DNA of 64,000 nt from Herbaspirillum sp. (GCF_017744395.1 NZ_JAGIBI010000001.1:1116001-1180000); one strand, 5' to 3'. Shown: positions 28,387 to 37,521, counted from the first letter of the stretch. Program-made: numbers and translations. Notes: generated from the letters alone by a model not told the origin.

Positions 28387-29355
28387 ATGAATCCTCCCCT
28401 GCTCGAAGTCAACGGCCTGAAGAAGCATTTCGGCGCGCCCGGCGGCGCCGCGGTGAAGGCCGTCGACGACGTTTCCTTCTCCATCGCCGAAGGCCGCACG
28501 CTGGGCCTGGTGGGCGAATCCGGCTGCGGCAAGTCCACCACCGGGCGCAGCGTGCTGCGCCTGATCGAACCCAGCGCCGGCAGCGTGCGCTTCATGGGCA
28601 AGGAAATCACCCTGCTGCCCGCCGGCCAGTTGCGCGCCATGCGCCGCCACATGCAGATGGTGTTCCAGGACCCCTACGCCTCGCTCAATCCGCGCATGAC
28701 CATCGGCGAGGTGCTGGAAGAACCGCTGGCCGTGCACAAGCTGCACGACCGCGCCACCCGCCGCCGCATGGTGGCCGAGGCGCTGGACATGGTCGGCCTG
28801 AACCCGTCCTACGCGGCGCGCCACCCGCACGAGTTCTCCGGCGGCCAGCGCCAGCGCGTGGGCATCGCCCGCGCCATCATCACCCGTCCCAAGCTGGTGG
28901 TAGCCGACGAGGCCGTGTCGGCGCTGGATGTGTCGATCCAGGCGCAGATCCTCAACCTGCTCAAGGACCTGCAACAAGAGCTGGGCCTGACCTATCTCTT
29001 CGTCTCGCACGACCTGGCGGTGATCCGCCACGTCAGCGACAGCATCGGCGTGATGTACCTAGGCCGCATGGTGGAACTGGGCACGCGCGAGGAGATCTAC
29101 GCCAACCCGCTCCATCCCTATACGAAAGCGCTGCTCTCGGCCATCCCGCGCGAGCATCCGAACGAGAAGCGCGAGCGCATCGTGCTGCAGGGAAGCATCC
29201 CCAACCCGGCCGCGCCGCCCGCCGGCTGCCATTTCCATCCGCGCTGCCCGTCCTGCATGGAAGTCTGCAAGACCGAAGCGCCCGCCGCGATCAAGGTGAG
29301 CGAGGGCCGGACCGTGGCCTGCCACCTGTATCGCGAGAATTCATTTCACCAATAA
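28387..29355 (+). CDS. peptide ABC transporter ATP-binding protein (DppF type)
   Basis: A 322-residue second ATPase. The ATG at 28387 gives the family start MNPPLLEVNGLKKHF; an in-frame ATG at 28330 lies inside the previous gene. Walker [13 protein letters not shown], signature FSGGQRQR, Walker B LVVADEAVSALD (an Ala replaces the usual Pro after Glu, common in the DppF branch) and a HPYTKALLSAIP motif. The C-terminus holds CHFHPRCPSCMEVC. Confidence 0.94.
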   Translation: MNPPLLEVNGLKKHFGAPGGAAVKAVDDVSFSIAEGRTLGLVGESGCGKSTTGRSVLRLIEPSAGSVRFMGKEITLLPAGQLRAMRRHMQMVFQDPYASLNPRMTIGEVLEEPLAVHKLHDRATRRRMVAEALDMVGLNPSYAARHPHEFSGGQRQRVGIARAIITRPKLVVADEAVSALDVSIQAQILNLLKDLQQELGLTYLFVSHDLAVIRHVSDSIGVMYLGRMVELGTREEIYANPLHPYTKALLSAIPREHPNEKRERIVLQGSIPNPAAPPAGCHFHPRCPSCMEVCKTEAPAAIKVSEGRTVACHLYRENSFHQ

Positions 29356-29383
29356 CATCGACCTGCCTGACAGAGAGACGACC

Positions 29384-31003
29384 ATGCCCGCCTTCCCCCG
29401 CTTCGACAGCAACCACTATCCCTACATGTCGCGCCGCAGCGCCGTCTACGCGCGGCGCGGCATGGTCGCCACCTCACAGCCGCTGGCGGCGCAGGCCGGC
29501 CTTGAAGCGCTGCAGAAAGGCGGCAACGCCATCGACGCCGCCATCGCCGCGGCCGCCGCGCTGACCGTGGTCGAGCCCACCGCCAACGGTATCGGCGGCG
29601 ACGCCTTCGCGCTGGTCTGGCATGGCGGCAAGCTGCACGGCCTGAACGCCAGCGGCCCGGCGCCGCAATCCATCTCGGCCGAAAAACTGGCCGCCGCCGG
29701 CCACCAGGAAATACCCAAGTACGGCGCCCTGCCGGTGACCGTGCCCGGCACGCCCAGCGCCTGGGCCGCCCTGGCCAGGCGCTTCGGCAAGCTGCCGCTG
29801 GCGCAATCCATGGCCGGCGCCGTGGCGCTGGCGCAGGACGGCTTCCCGGTCTCGCCGATAGTGGCGCACGCCTGGCAGGTGGCCCACAAGAACTTCAAGC
29901 GCGAGTTCAAGGATGCGCACTTCCAGTCCTGGTTCGACACTTTCTCCATCGACGGCCTCGCGCCCAACGCCGGCGAACTGTGGCGCTCGCCCGGCCACGC
30001 CGCCACGCTGCAGGCGATCGCCGCCGACAACGCCGAGAGCTTCTACCGCGGCGCGCTGGCAGAGAAGACCGCCGCCTTCATCCGCGAGGCCGGCGGCTAC
30101 ATGCAAGCCACCGACCTGGCCGCCTACCAGCCCGAATGGGTCGATCCCATCGGCGTGAACTACCGCGGCTACGACGTCTGGGAGATCCCGCCCAACGGCC
30201 ACGGCATGGTGGCCCTGATGGCGCTGAACCTGCTGAAGGCCTACGACTTCTCCGAACGCGACACGCTGGCCACCTACCACCGCCAGATCGAAGCCATCAA
30301 GCTGGCCTATGCCGACGGCCTGGCCCACATCGCCGACCCGGCGCACATGAAAGTGAGCGTGCAGCAGCTGCTGTCGGATGCCTACGCCGACGAGCGCCGC
30401 AAGCTGATCGGCGCGCGCGCCACGCTGCCGGTAGCGGGCGATCCGTCGCGCGGCGGCACGGTCTACCTGTGCACCGCCGACGCCGAAGGCAACATGGTGT
30501 CCTTCATCCAGAGCAACTACATGGGCTTCGGCTCCGGCCTGGTGGTGCCCGGCACCGGCATCGCGCTGCACAACCGCGGCAACAACTTCACGCTGGAAGC
30601 CGGCCATCCCAATATCCTCGCCCCCGGCAAGCGCCCCTACCACACCATCATCCCCGGCTTCATGACCAGGGACGGCCAGCCGGTCGGCCCGTTCGGCGTC
30701 ATGGGCGGCTTCATGCAGCCGCAAGGCCACGTGCAGATGGTGATGAACACGGTGGACTTCGACCTCAACCCGCAGGCCGCGCTGGATGCGCCGCGCTGGG
30801 AATGGGAGAAAGGCAACAAGGTCTCCATCGAGCACACCACCGCCGAACACCTGTTCCGCGGCCTGGCGGGCCTGGGCCATGAAGTGTCGTGGTCGGGCAA
30901 CCAGCTCGGCTTCGGCCGCGGCCAGATCATCTGGCGCAACGACGACGGCGTGCTGTGCGGCGGCACCGAGCCGCGCACCGACGGCAGCATTGCCGCCTGG
31001 TGA
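29384..31003 (+). CDS. ggt: gamma-glutamyltransferase family protein
   Basis: Ntn-hydrolase that would hydrolyse gamma-glutamyl bonds of glutathione or related peptides. The 539-residue precursor should cleave itself before Thr359 (DPSRGGT) into large and small subunits; the new N-terminal Thr is the nucleophile. The N-terminal GGNAIDAAIAAAAALTVVEP and NGIGGDAFALV segments and the GFMQPQGHVQMVMN region are diagnostic. No signal peptide is visible, unlike the periplasmic E. coli enzyme, so it probably acts in the cytoplasm on imported peptides. It is the sixth gene of the operon, 28 bases after the ATPase. Confidence 0.92.
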   Translation: MPAFPRFDSNHYPYMSRRSAVYARRGMVATSQPLAAQAGLEALQKGGNAIDAAIAAAAALTVVEPTANGIGGDAFALVWHGGKLHGLNASGPAPQSISAEKLAAAGHQEIPKYGALPVTVPGTPSAWAALARRFGKLPLAQSMAGAVALAQDGFPVSPIVAHAWQVAHKNFKREFKDAHFQSWFDTFSIDGLAPNAGELWRSPGHAATLQAIAADNAESFYRGALAEKTAAFIREAGGYMQATDLAAYQPEWVDPIGVNYRGYDVWEIPPNGHGMVALMALNLLKAYDFSERDTLATYHRQIEAIKLAYADGLAHIADPAHMKVSVQQLLSDAYADERRKLIGARATLPVAGDPSRGGTVYLCTADAEGNMVSFIQSNYMGFGSGLVVPGTGIALHNRGNNFTLEAGHPNILAPGKRPYHTIIPGFMTRDGQPVGPFGVMGGFMQPQGHVQMVMNTVDFDLNPQAALDAPRWEWEKGNKVSIEHTTAEHLFRGLAGLGHEVSWSGNQLGFGRGQIIWRNDDGVLCGGTEPRTDGSIAAW

Positions 31004-31016
31004 GGATGCGCCCATC

Positions 31017-31805
31017 GTGAAAAGCGTCGCCGCTCCCCCGCCTGCCGAAACGCTCCCGGAGTCAGCCGAAGGCGAAGTCCGCAGCGGCTCGTTGCCCGAA
31101 TATGTCTACGCGCGCCTGCGCCAGGACATCTTCGACATGCGCCTCCTGCCCGGCGACCAGATCACCGAGACCGAGATTGCGGCCTACTTCAAGGTCTCGC
31201 GCACGCCGGTGCGCCAGGCCTTGCAGCGCCTGCAGGGCGACGGCCTGATGCAGGGCTATGTGCGCGGCGGCTGGGAAGTGGTGCCGATGGACTTCAAGCG
31301 TTTTTCCGAGCTATACGAAATGCGCAAGCTGATCGAGACCCACGTGGTGCAGCGCCTGTGCAGCCGCGATCCCGCGCATCCGGTGGACCTGTCCTGCATC
31401 GACGGGTTGCGCCGGATCTGGTGCGTACCCGCATCGGATCGCGAACCTGACGGTTCCAAGGCCTCGCTGCTGGACGAGCAATTCCACCAGACGCTGGTGC
31501 GCGCAGCCGGCAACCAGGAAATGGCCGACACCTTCGACCGCCTGACCGACCGCATCCGCATCGTGCGGCGGCTCGACTTCCTCTATGGCGACTGCCTGCA
31601 CTCGACCTACGAGGAACACGCCGCCATCCTCGACTGCATCGCCGGCGGCAATGCCGAAGAAGCGATGCGCCTGATGGGCGAGCATATCGACGGCAGCCAT
31701 GCCGAGGTCAACCAGATCACCCTGCACCGCTTGCACGGCGCGCGCGCCACCTCAAGCGCCAAACCGCCGCCGTATGTCGCGGTGCGCGTGCGCCGGCAGT
31801 TCTGA
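31017..31805 (+). CDS. GntR-family (FCD) transcriptional regulator
   Basis: A 262-residue regulator. The GTG at 31017 is chosen because GAGGA, overlapping the ggt stop codon, lies at the right distance. The winged helix (about 20-95) includes LLPGDQITETEIAAYFKVSRTPVRQALQRLQGDGL; the FCD ligand domain follows, with a metal-type motif DEQFHQTLV and the final HAEVNQITLH. As the last gene of the peptide importer operon it probably senses the imported compound or a breakdown product and acts at the palindrome at 23909. Confidence 0.9.
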   Translation: MKSVAAPPPAETLPESAEGEVRSGSLPEYVYARLRQDIFDMRLLPGDQITETEIAAYFKVSRTPVRQALQRLQGDGLMQGYVRGGWEVVPMDFKRFSELYEMRKLIETHVVQRLCSRDPAHPVDLSCIDGLRRIWCVPASDREPDGSKASLLDEQFHQTLVRAAGNQEMADTFDRLTDRIRIVRRLDFLYGDCLHSTYEEHAAILDCIAGGNAEEAMRLMGEHIDGSHAEVNQITLHRLHGARATSSAKPPPYVAVRVRRQF

Positions 31806-31883
31806 CCGGCCCGCCTGAAGGCATGCCGGCGCTGTGCTAGGCTTTGCGCTTTGCTACGTTTCCCGGATACACAGGAGAGAGTG

Positions 31884-32783
31884 ATGAAAGTTGCGGTGAT
31901 GGGCGCAGGCGCGGTAGGTTGTTATTACGGCGGCATGCTGGCGCGCGCCGGCCATGAAGTAGTGCTGGTAGGCCGCCCTCAGCACGTTGAAGCCTTCAAC
32001 ACAACCGGCCTGCGGCTGCAGGCGCAAAGCTTCGACGAAACCATTCCCGTCAAAGCTTCCACCGATGCGGCCATTGCCGCCGGCGCTGACCTGGTGCTGT
32101 TCTGCGTCAAATCCACCGATACTGAAACCGCCGGCGTGCAGTTGCGCCCCCACCTGCGTCCCGACACGCTGGTACTGGCTCTGCAGAACGGCACCGACAA
32201 CGCCGACCGCCTGCGCGGCGTGATCCCGCAGCCGGTGGCGGCCGCCGTGGTGTATGTCGCCACCGAGATGGCCGGCCCCGGCCACGTCAGGCACCATGGC
32301 CGCGGCGAACTGGTGATCGAACCGTCGGCGCGCAGCGAGGAAGCCGCGCAGGCGCTGATTGCCGCCGGTGTTCCTACCCAAATCTCCGACAACGTGCGCG
32401 GCGCATTGTGGACCAAGCTCATCCTCAATTGCGCCTACAACGCGCTGTCTGCCGTCACGCAACTGCCCTACGGCAGGATCGTGCAAGGCCAGGGTGTGGC
32501 CGAGGTGATCCGTAACCTGGTCGCCGAATGCCGCGCCGTCGCCGCGGCCGATGGCGTTACGCTGGCTGGCGATGTGGATGCCGCCGTGCGCCTGATTGCC
32601 GAGACCATGCCGACGCAATACTCCTCCACCGCGCAGGATTTGGCGCGCGGCAAGAATAGCGAGATTGATCATCTGAATGGTTTTATTGTGCGGCGTGGGC
32701 AGGTGTTGGGGATTGCTACGCCGGTTAACCTGACGATGTATGCGCTGGTCAAGTTGGTGGAGCAGAAGAAAGAACCTCGTTAG
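31884..32783 (+). CDS. panE: 2-dehydropantoate 2-reductase family protein
   Basis: NADPH-dependent ketopantoate reductase of pantothenate synthesis, or a paralogue of it. The 299-residue product has the Rossmann motif VMGAGAVGCYYGG at residues 5-17, the NADP-type segment around LVGR, and catalytic Lys178 in ALWTKLILNCAYNALSA. AGGAGAG precedes the ATG at 31884. Genomes of this group often hold several PanE paralogues, so the pantothenate role is likely but not certain. It lies 78 bases after the GntR gene and may be read through from it. Confidence 0.85.
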   Translation: MKVAVMGAGAVGCYYGGMLARAGHEVVLVGRPQHVEAFNTTGLRLQAQSFDETIPVKASTDAAIAAGADLVLFCVKSTDTETAGVQLRPHLRPDTLVLALQNGTDNADRLRGVIPQPVAAAVVYVATEMAGPGHVRHHGRGELVIEPSARSEEAAQALIAAGVPTQISDNVRGALWTKLILNCAYNALSAVTQLPYGRIVQGQGVAEVIRNLVAECRAVAAADGVTLAGDVDAAVRLIAETMPTQYSSTAQDLARGKNSEIDHLNGFIVRRGQVLGIATPVNLTMYALVKLVEQKKEPR

Positions 32784-32939
32784 GTTCATGAGTTCATGAG
32801 TTCATGACAAGGCCCTTTCCTTTGGGGCTTTGGAATTGCTTTCTAGGTAATCTGGTTTTGCTACGTGCAGATGTACTGGCTTTAGTCTTTTCTTTCTTCG
32901 GTCGACGGGGAGCGCCGGGGGCGGCCCGGCAGCCGCTCA

Positions 32940-32963
32940 CTTTCTTTGGCCCGCCAAAGAAAG
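32940..32963. repeat. left-arm hairpin 1
   Basis: Perfect inverted repeat CTTTCTTTGGC / GCCAAAGAAAG with a 2-base centre. Counterpart of the hairpin at 33453. Confidence 0.85.
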
Positions 32964-32993
32964 TAAGCAAAGAAAACGGCCCCTAAGTGCCAG

Positions 32994-33008
32994 CCCTCCT
33001 GCGGAGGG
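32994..33008. repeat. left-arm small hairpin 2
   Basis: Stem CCCTCC / GGAGGG with loop TGC. Counterpart of CCCC / GGGG at 33411-33421 in the right arm. Confidence 0.7.
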
Positions 33009-33012
33009 TTCC

Positions 33013-33095
33013 CGTTGGAGCGCCATGAAAAATGGGCGAGGCAGAGTCGCTTCGCTCGACTGCCTCGCTGATCCATTTTTCATGGCGCTCCAACG
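33013..33095. repeat. left-arm large hairpin 3
   Basis: Perfect 23-bp arms (33013-33035 with 33073-33095) enclosing an inner stem GCGAGGCAG / CTGCCTCGC and an apex containing AGTCGCTTCGCTCGA. Counterpart of 33324-33405. Confidence 0.9.
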
Positions 33096-33199
33096 GCTGG
33101 CCCACAAGGGGAAATGCTTAAATGCCTCGCCTGCGGCATCGAGATGGGGATCGTGGTTCGCTACCTTTTTGGGATTTGCTGGCGTCTTAACGACGCTGG

Positions 33200-33219
33200 A
33201 TCCTGACCTTCGTCAGGAT
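33200..33219. repeat. REP-like hairpin in the element centre
   Basis: Stem ATCCTGAC / GTCAGGAT with a CTTC loop. Shares CCTTCGTCAGGA with the terminator at 10872. Confidence 0.65.
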
Positions 33220-33323
33220 GACGGCGATAGCGAGATAGCGAGCCACCGCATCGATGCCGCAGGCGAGGGAAAGCACAGCAATGCCGAAGGCGAGCCGGAC
33301 ACGAAGTCCGCTTCTGATCAGCC

Positions 33324-33405
33324 GCTGAGGAGGCAGAAAAAATGGATCAGTGGGGCAGTCGGAGCGAAGCGACTCTGCCACACCCATTTTTTCTGCCTCC
33401 TCAGC
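33324..33405. repeat. right-arm large hairpin 3
   Basis: Perfect 22-bp arms (33324-33345 with 33384-33405). The apex, read on the minus strand, is GGCAGAGTCGCTTCGCTCC, nearly the left-arm apex, while the outer stem sequence differs but stays perfectly paired. Confidence 0.9.
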
Positions 33406-33410
33406 GAGTA

Positions 33411-33421
33411 CCCCGAAGGGG
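33411..33421. repeat. right-arm small hairpin 2
   Basis: Stem CCCC / GGGG with loop GAA, the counterpart of the hairpin at 32994. Confidence 0.6.
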
Positions 33422-33452
33422 CTGGGCAGTAGCGGTCGCCTTCTTTTGCTTA

Positions 33453-33476
33453 CTTTTCTTGGCGAGACAAGAAAAG
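33453..33476. repeat. right-arm hairpin 1
   Basis: Perfect 9-bp arms CTTTTCTTG / CAAGAAAAG with a 6-base loop, the counterpart of the hairpin at 32940 with a changed but still paired stem. Confidence 0.85.
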
Positions 33477-33604
33477 TGAGCGGCTGCCGGGCCGCCCCCG
33501 GCGCTCCGCTTCGACCGGAGAAAGATAAGCATTAAGCCAGTACATCTGCACGCAGCAAGACCAGACTACCTGCAACACCACAAAGCAAAAAAAGTAACCC
33601 CTAC

Positions 33605-34453
33605 TCAACGCAACATAGCCGACATCGCCGACAGGCTGTTCAATACCCGCACCGCATACTCAGCAGTAGGCGCATCAAACTCCACAGTGACATTGTCCAT
33701 CCGTTCGAGGATCGGCAACTGGCTGAACAGATCGGCCAGCGCCACGCTCTGCGCCTGCAAACGACAGCGCAGCGGACCGGGTAAGACGAGCGACGGCATG
33801 GCCGACGGCTGCGCCAACCACTTCGCCACAGCCTCTTTCGCCCGCACTTCCAGCAATGCACACGATTGCGCAGGCGACAGCGTATCGCCGCTATTGGCGC
33901 CGTAAGCCTTCTTGGTTTCGGCGAACACCGCATGCGGAAACAACGGCCGGTTCTCTTCGACAAAAGCATCGTCGCCACTGCCAAAGATCACCGGCACGCC
34001 ATATCCGCCGGCCAAGGCGCCATATAAACCAGCCTCCCCCATTTCCTGCCCGCCTAGCCAGACACGGGCAAAGGCAAAACTGTTGGTGGTGTGCGCCAGG
34101 ATGCCGCGCCCCTGGGCGCGCGAATGGTAGCCCACCAGCATCACCGCATCGACCTCCTGGTCGACCCCGCCCATCATGCCCAGCACACGCGGCTTGCCCA
34201 GCACCATGCGCGCTTGCGGATGCAGCAGGTCGGGCAGCAGGTTGCGGAAACCGCCGTGCGAGTCGTTGGCCTTGACGGCGGTGGCGCCGGCGGCCAGCGC
34301 GCCGCGGATGACGGCGTTGGCTTCCTCGGTCATCCAGCGCCGCGCGCGTTCATACTCGCCGTTGCCGGCGCGGGTCTGCTCAGGATGGAAAACGCCGGCG
34401 ACGCCTTCGATGTCGACCGAGACCAGGATATTGGCGCGCTGGGCAGTGTTCAT
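33605..34453 (-). CDS. dppA: D-aminopeptidase, M55 (DppA) family
   Basis: Zinc aminopeptidase that releases D-amino acids such as D-Ala from short peptides; Bacillus DppA forms a decameric cytoplasmic ring. The 282-residue product has the metal and active-site residues Asp14 and Glu16 (SVDIEG), His66 (NDSHGG), His110 (GYHS), His121 (HTTNS) and Glu137 or Glu140, with spacing matching the known enzyme. It is the last gene of the leftward rpiR-iaaA-gsiABCD operon, 18 bases after the P1 peptidase. No signal peptide, hence cytoplasmic. Confidence 0.92.
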   Translation of the reverse strand: MNTAQRANILVSVDIEGVAGVFHPEQTRAGNGEYERARRWMTEEANAVIRGALAAGATAVKANDSHGGFRNLLPDLLHPQARMVLGKPRVLGMMGGVDQEVDAVMLVGYHSRAQGRGILAHTTNSFAFARVWLGGQEMGEAGLYGALAGGYGVPVIFGSGDDAFVEENRPLFPHAVFAETKKAYGANSGDTLSPAQSCALLEVRAKEAVAKWLAQPSAMPSLVLPGPLRCRLQAQSVALADLFSQLPILERMDNVTVEFDAPTAEYAVRVLNSLSAMSAMLR

Positions 34454-34471
34454 GGGTAATCCAAAAATCAG

Positions 34472-35515
34472 TCAGGAAGGCAGCCGCGCCAGCCGCTCGC
34501 GCAGGCATTCGCGCACGCGGCCGTCGCGTCCGCGCACGGTCTGCGCGGCGAACAGCGCGTTGACGATGGCCTGCTCGACACTGTCGGCGGCGGCATGGAA
34601 CAGCGGATCCAGCAGATGGTCCTGCAGCAGCGCCATGTTCAGGCACGCGCTGCCGGCCTCGATCTGCTGGGCGGTGGAAAAGGCCAGCGCGATATCGCCG
34701 CTGCCGTGGCCATAGGCCGAACCGGTGCGGGCCAGGCCGGCGCCGGCGCGCACCGCCAGGCGCTTCAACTGGCGCGCATCGAGCGGCGCGTCGGTGGCGA
34801 TGACCATGATGATGGAACCCTTCTCCGGCGAGGTGTCGGATACCGCATCGGCCGCCAATGCGCGGCCCACGGGCCGGCCATCCAGGATCAGCTCGGGCAG
34901 CTTGCCGAAATTGGCCAGCACCAGCGCGCCCACCGTGAACCGGTTGCCGCCGGCGCCGACCTCGACCTGGCGCGAAGCGCTGCCGATGCCGCCCTTCATC
35001 TCGAAACAGGACATGCCGCGCCCCGCCCCCACCGCGCCTTGCGGCACCTCTGTGGACAAGGCATCCAACGCCTGCCGGAAATGACTCTCCTGCACCGCAA
35101 AGGCATGCATGTCGTTCAGATAGCCGTCAAAGCATTCCATCACCAGCGGATTGACCGTGGGCAGGCTGCGGCCGATTTCCGGATTGGCCTGCAGCGCGTG
35201 GCGCACCTGCGCCGTGACGATGGCCCCGACGGCGAAGGTATTGGTCAGCGCTATCGGCGTCTCCAGCGTGCCGAGTTCTTCGACCTGCACCAGCCCGACG
35301 CTCTTGCCGAAACCGTTGATCACGGCAGCCGCGGCCGGCAGCTTGTGCGTGAACAGGTTGCCGCCGTGCGGCGACACCACGGTAACGCCGGTCTGCACCG
35401 GTCCGTCGTCCAGCGTGCAATGGCCGACCCGCACGCCCTCGACATCGGTGATGCAGTTGCGCGGCCCGGCGGCGAGCCGGCCGATATGCGGCACGGAAAT
35501 GGCGGAGGCCCCCAT
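34472..35515 (-). CDS. P1-family peptidase (DmpA/BapA-type aminopeptidase)
   Basis: Self-cleaving Ntn-like aminopeptidase. Known members remove N-terminal D- or L-amino acids (DmpA) or beta-amino acids (BapA) from peptides. The 347-residue precursor has the family segments NCITDVEGVRVGHCT, VINGFGKSVGLVQVEELG and GAGRGMSCFEMKGGIGSASR. Cleavage is expected before Ser234 in KGSIIMVIATDAPL, making Ser234 the nucleophile. The ATG at 35515 overlaps the upstream permease stop (TGATG). A longer open frame upstream only shadows the permease. No signal peptide. Confidence 0.92.
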   Translation of the reverse strand: MGASAISVPHIGRLAAGPRNCITDVEGVRVGHCTLDDGPVQTGVTVVSPHGGNLFTHKLPAAAAVINGFGKSVGLVQVEELGTLETPIALTNTFAVGAIVTAQVRHALQANPEIGRSLPTVNPLVMECFDGYLNDMHAFAVQESHFRQALDALSTEVPQGAVGAGRGMSCFEMKGGIGSASRQVEVGAGGNRFTVGALVLANFGKLPELILDGRPVGRALAADAVSDTSPEKGSIIMVIATDAPLDARQLKRLAVRAGAGLARTGSAYGHGSGDIALAFSTAQQIEAGSACLNMALLQDHLLDPLFHAAADSVEQAIVNALFAAQTVRGRDGRVRECLRERLARLPS

Positions 35516-36462
35516 CAGCGCTGGTCGATCTTGGGATCGAGCGCGTCGCGCAAGCCGTCGCCCAGCAGGTTGAAGGCCAGCACGGTCAGGAAGATGGCGA
35601 TGCTGGGGAACAGCGCGATATGCGGCGACGTGATCATGTCGGCGCGCGCCTCGTTGAGCATCAGGCCCCATTCCGGCGTCGGCGACTGCGCGCCCAGGCC
35701 GAGGAAGGACAGGCCGGCGGCGGTGATGATGGAGGTGCCGATGCGCATCGTGAAATACACCACGATGGACGAGATCGTACCGGGGAAGATGTGGCGCCAC
35801 ATGATCGTCATATCGGAAGCGCCGATGCTGCGCGTAGCCTCGATATAGGTCAGGTTCTTCAATTGCAGCGCATTGCCGCGCACCAGCCGGGCGAACGCGG
35901 GGATGCTGAACACCGACACCGAAATGATGACATTGAGCATGCCGCCGCCGAGGATGGCGACGATGCCGATGGCCAGCAGGATGCCTGGGAACGCGAACAG
36001 CACGTCGCAGATGCGCATCGTGATGCGGTCCCACCAGCCTTCGTAATAGCCGGCCAGCAAGCCGAACACGGTACCGATCACCGCGCCGATGGCCACCGAC
36101 AGGAAACCCGACGCCAGCGAAATGCGGGTGCCGGCGATGATGCGGCTGAAGATGTCGCGGCCCAGCGAGTCGACGCCGAACCAGTGGGTCCAGGTCGGCG
36201 GCGAGTTGAGCGCGTCATAGTCGAAGAAATTCTCGGGATCGAACGGCACGATCCACGGCGCCAGGATGGCGATCGCCACCAGGAACAGCACGAAAGCGCC
36301 GGCATACATCGCCAGGTGCTGCTTCTTGAACTTGCGCCAGAACTCGCGCCACGGCGTGCGCACCTTCTGGCCGGAGACGGCGGCAGCCACCGCCGACGGG
36401 TCGGGAGGCGGCAGCGGCGCGCCGGATTCCGATACAGGCAGATTGGAAAGCGACACGGTCAC
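35515..36462 (-). CDS. gsiD: glutathione-type ABC transporter permease (DppC/GsiD type)
   Basis: A 315-residue permease with a 40-residue cytoplasmic N-terminal tail and six helices. Diagnostic segments are [27 protein letters not shown], the ATPase-docking loop [25 protein letters not shown] and [19 protein letters not shown] at the end. It starts 1 base after the gsiC stop, in the order iaaA-gsiA-gsiB-gsiC-gsiD known from E. coli. The symbol rests on that order and similarity in type; other peptide substrates are possible. Confidence 0.92.
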   Translation of the reverse strand: MTVSLSNLPVSESGAPLPPPDPSAVAAAVSGQKVRTPWREFWRKFKKQHLAMYAGAFVLFLVAIAILAPWIVPFDPENFFDYDALNSPPTWTHWFGVDSLGRDIFSRIIAGTRISLASGFLSVAIGAVIGTVFGLLAGYYEGWWDRITMRICDVLFAFPGILLAIGIVAILGGGMLNVIISVSVFSIPAFARLVRGNALQLKNLTYIEATRSIGASDMTIMWRHIFPGTISSIVVYFTMRIGTSIITAAGLSFLGLGAQSPTPEWGLMLNEARADMITSPHIALFPSIAIFLTVLAFNLLGDGLRDALDPKIDQR

Positions 36463-36463
36463 C

Positions 36464-37384
36464 TCACTTGAAACGGATGCTGGGGTTGATCACGGCATAC
36501 AGCACGTCCACCACCAGGTTGATGAAAATGAATTCCAGCGAGAACAGCAGGATCTCGGCCTGGATCACCGGGTAGTCGCGCATTTCGACGGCATCCACCA
36601 GCAGGCGTCCCATGCCCGGCCAGTTGAACACCACCTCGACCAGGATCGAGCCGCCCAGCAGGAAACCGAACTGCAGGCCCATCATGGTCACCACCGGAAT
36701 GAGCGCATTGCGCAGGCAGTGCTTGATCACCACCACCTGCTCGGACAAGCCCTTCGCGCGCGCGGTGCGCACGAAGTCTTCCTGCAGGATCTCGATGAAG
36801 GAGGAACGCGTGAAGCGCGCCATCACCGCCGCCACCGCCGCGCCCAGCGTCAGCGAAGGCAGGATGTAGTGGCGCCAGGTGTCGTCGCCCACGGTCGGCA
36901 GCCAGCCCAGTTGCACCGAGAAGACCTGCATCAGCAGGATCCCCAGCGAGAAGGCCGGGAAGGAAATGCCGGAAACCGCCAGCGTCATGCCCAGCCGATC
37001 GGGCCACTTATTGCGCCACACCGCCGAAGAGATCCCGATGACCAGGCCGAACAGCACCGCCCAGACCATGGCCACCACCGTCAGCCACAACGTGGGCCAG
37101 AAGCGTGCGCCGATCTCCTCCGAAACCGGCCGCTTGGTGCGGATCGATTTACCAAAGTCGCCCTTGGCGGCGTTGATGAAGAAATTGATGAATTGCTCAG
37201 GCAGCGGCTTGTCCAGCCCGAGATCGGCGCGCACCAGCGCCACCGTCCTCTCGTCGGCCTCGGGGCCGGCCGCCAGCCGCGCCGGGTCGCCCGGCAGCAG
37301 GTGGATGAACAGGAAGACCAATACCGCCACCAGCAGCAGCGTTGGAATCAGGCCTAACAGGCGTTTGAGGACATAGGAAAACAT
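36464..37384 (-). CDS. gsiC: glutathione-type ABC transporter permease (DppB/GsiC type)
   Basis: A 306-residue permease with N-terminal [23 protein letters not shown], the periplasmic segment [17 protein letters not shown] and the docking loop [31 protein letters not shown]. It forms the channel with gsiD. The gap to gsiB (137 bases) holds a hairpin that may reduce permease expression relative to the binding protein. Confidence 0.93.
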   Translation of the reverse strand: MFSYVLKRLLGLIPTLLLVAVLVFLFIHLLPGDPARLAAGPEADERTVALVRADLGLDKPLPEQFINFFINAAKGDFGKSIRTKRPVSEEIGARFWPTLWLTVVAMVWAVLFGLVIGISSAVWRNKWPDRLGMTLAVSGISFPAFSLGILLMQVFSVQLGWLPTVGDDTWRHYILPSLTLGAAVAAVMARFTRSSFIEILQEDFVRTARAKGLSEQVVVIKHCLRNALIPVVTMMGLQFGFLLGGSILVEVVFNWPGMGRLLVDAVEMRDYPVIQAEILLFSLEFIFINLVVDVLYAVINPSIRFK

Positions 37385-37432
37385 GAAGCTCTCGCTGGTG
37401 GATCGAAACCTTGGTTATTGCTCGTTACAGGC

Positions 37433-37454
37433 GGGAGAGGCATGCGCCCCTCCC
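37433..37454 (-). other. hairpin between gsiB and gsiC
   Basis: A 9-bp stem with one mismatch (GGGAGAGGC with GCCCCTCCC) and an ATGC loop, without a T run. Such hairpins after binding-protein genes usually stabilise the upstream message and lower downstream expression. Confidence 0.45.
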
Positions 37455-37521
37455 TGGCCTGAAGTCTTGGCGCAGAATGACAGCCATCCTGCACCGGTTA
37501 CCGCATTGGCTTACTGAGGCA

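Larger units (their letters stand above)
32845..33571. repeat. 0.73-kb palindromic non-coding element with long inverted arms
   Basis: The left arm (32845 to about 33105) and the reverse complement of the right arm (about 33320 to 33571) match over most of their length. Shared blocks are TGCAGATGTACTGGCTT near the tips, GAGCGCCGGGGGCGGCCCGG further in, AGTAAGCAAA, and the hairpin core GGCAGAGTCGCTTCGCT. Each arm carries three hairpins at matching places. The centre (about 33106-33320) is unique and contains a REP-like hairpin. Small open frames inside show no protein signature. It has no transposase. It sits between panE and dppA. It resembles dispersed intergenic repeats of related genomes, which is from memory. 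Confidence 0.8.

Noticed and set aside
32804..33535. Several 60-135-codon open frames inside the palindromic element
   Set aside because: They follow the inverted repeats and hairpins, mirror each other between arms and contain no recognisable protein features; likely source of false hypothetical proteins.
35516..36034. N-terminal 173-codon extension of the P1 peptidase frame
   Set aside because: It runs through the gsiD gene in another frame with a shadow-like composition; the ATG at 35515 gives the family's normal start.
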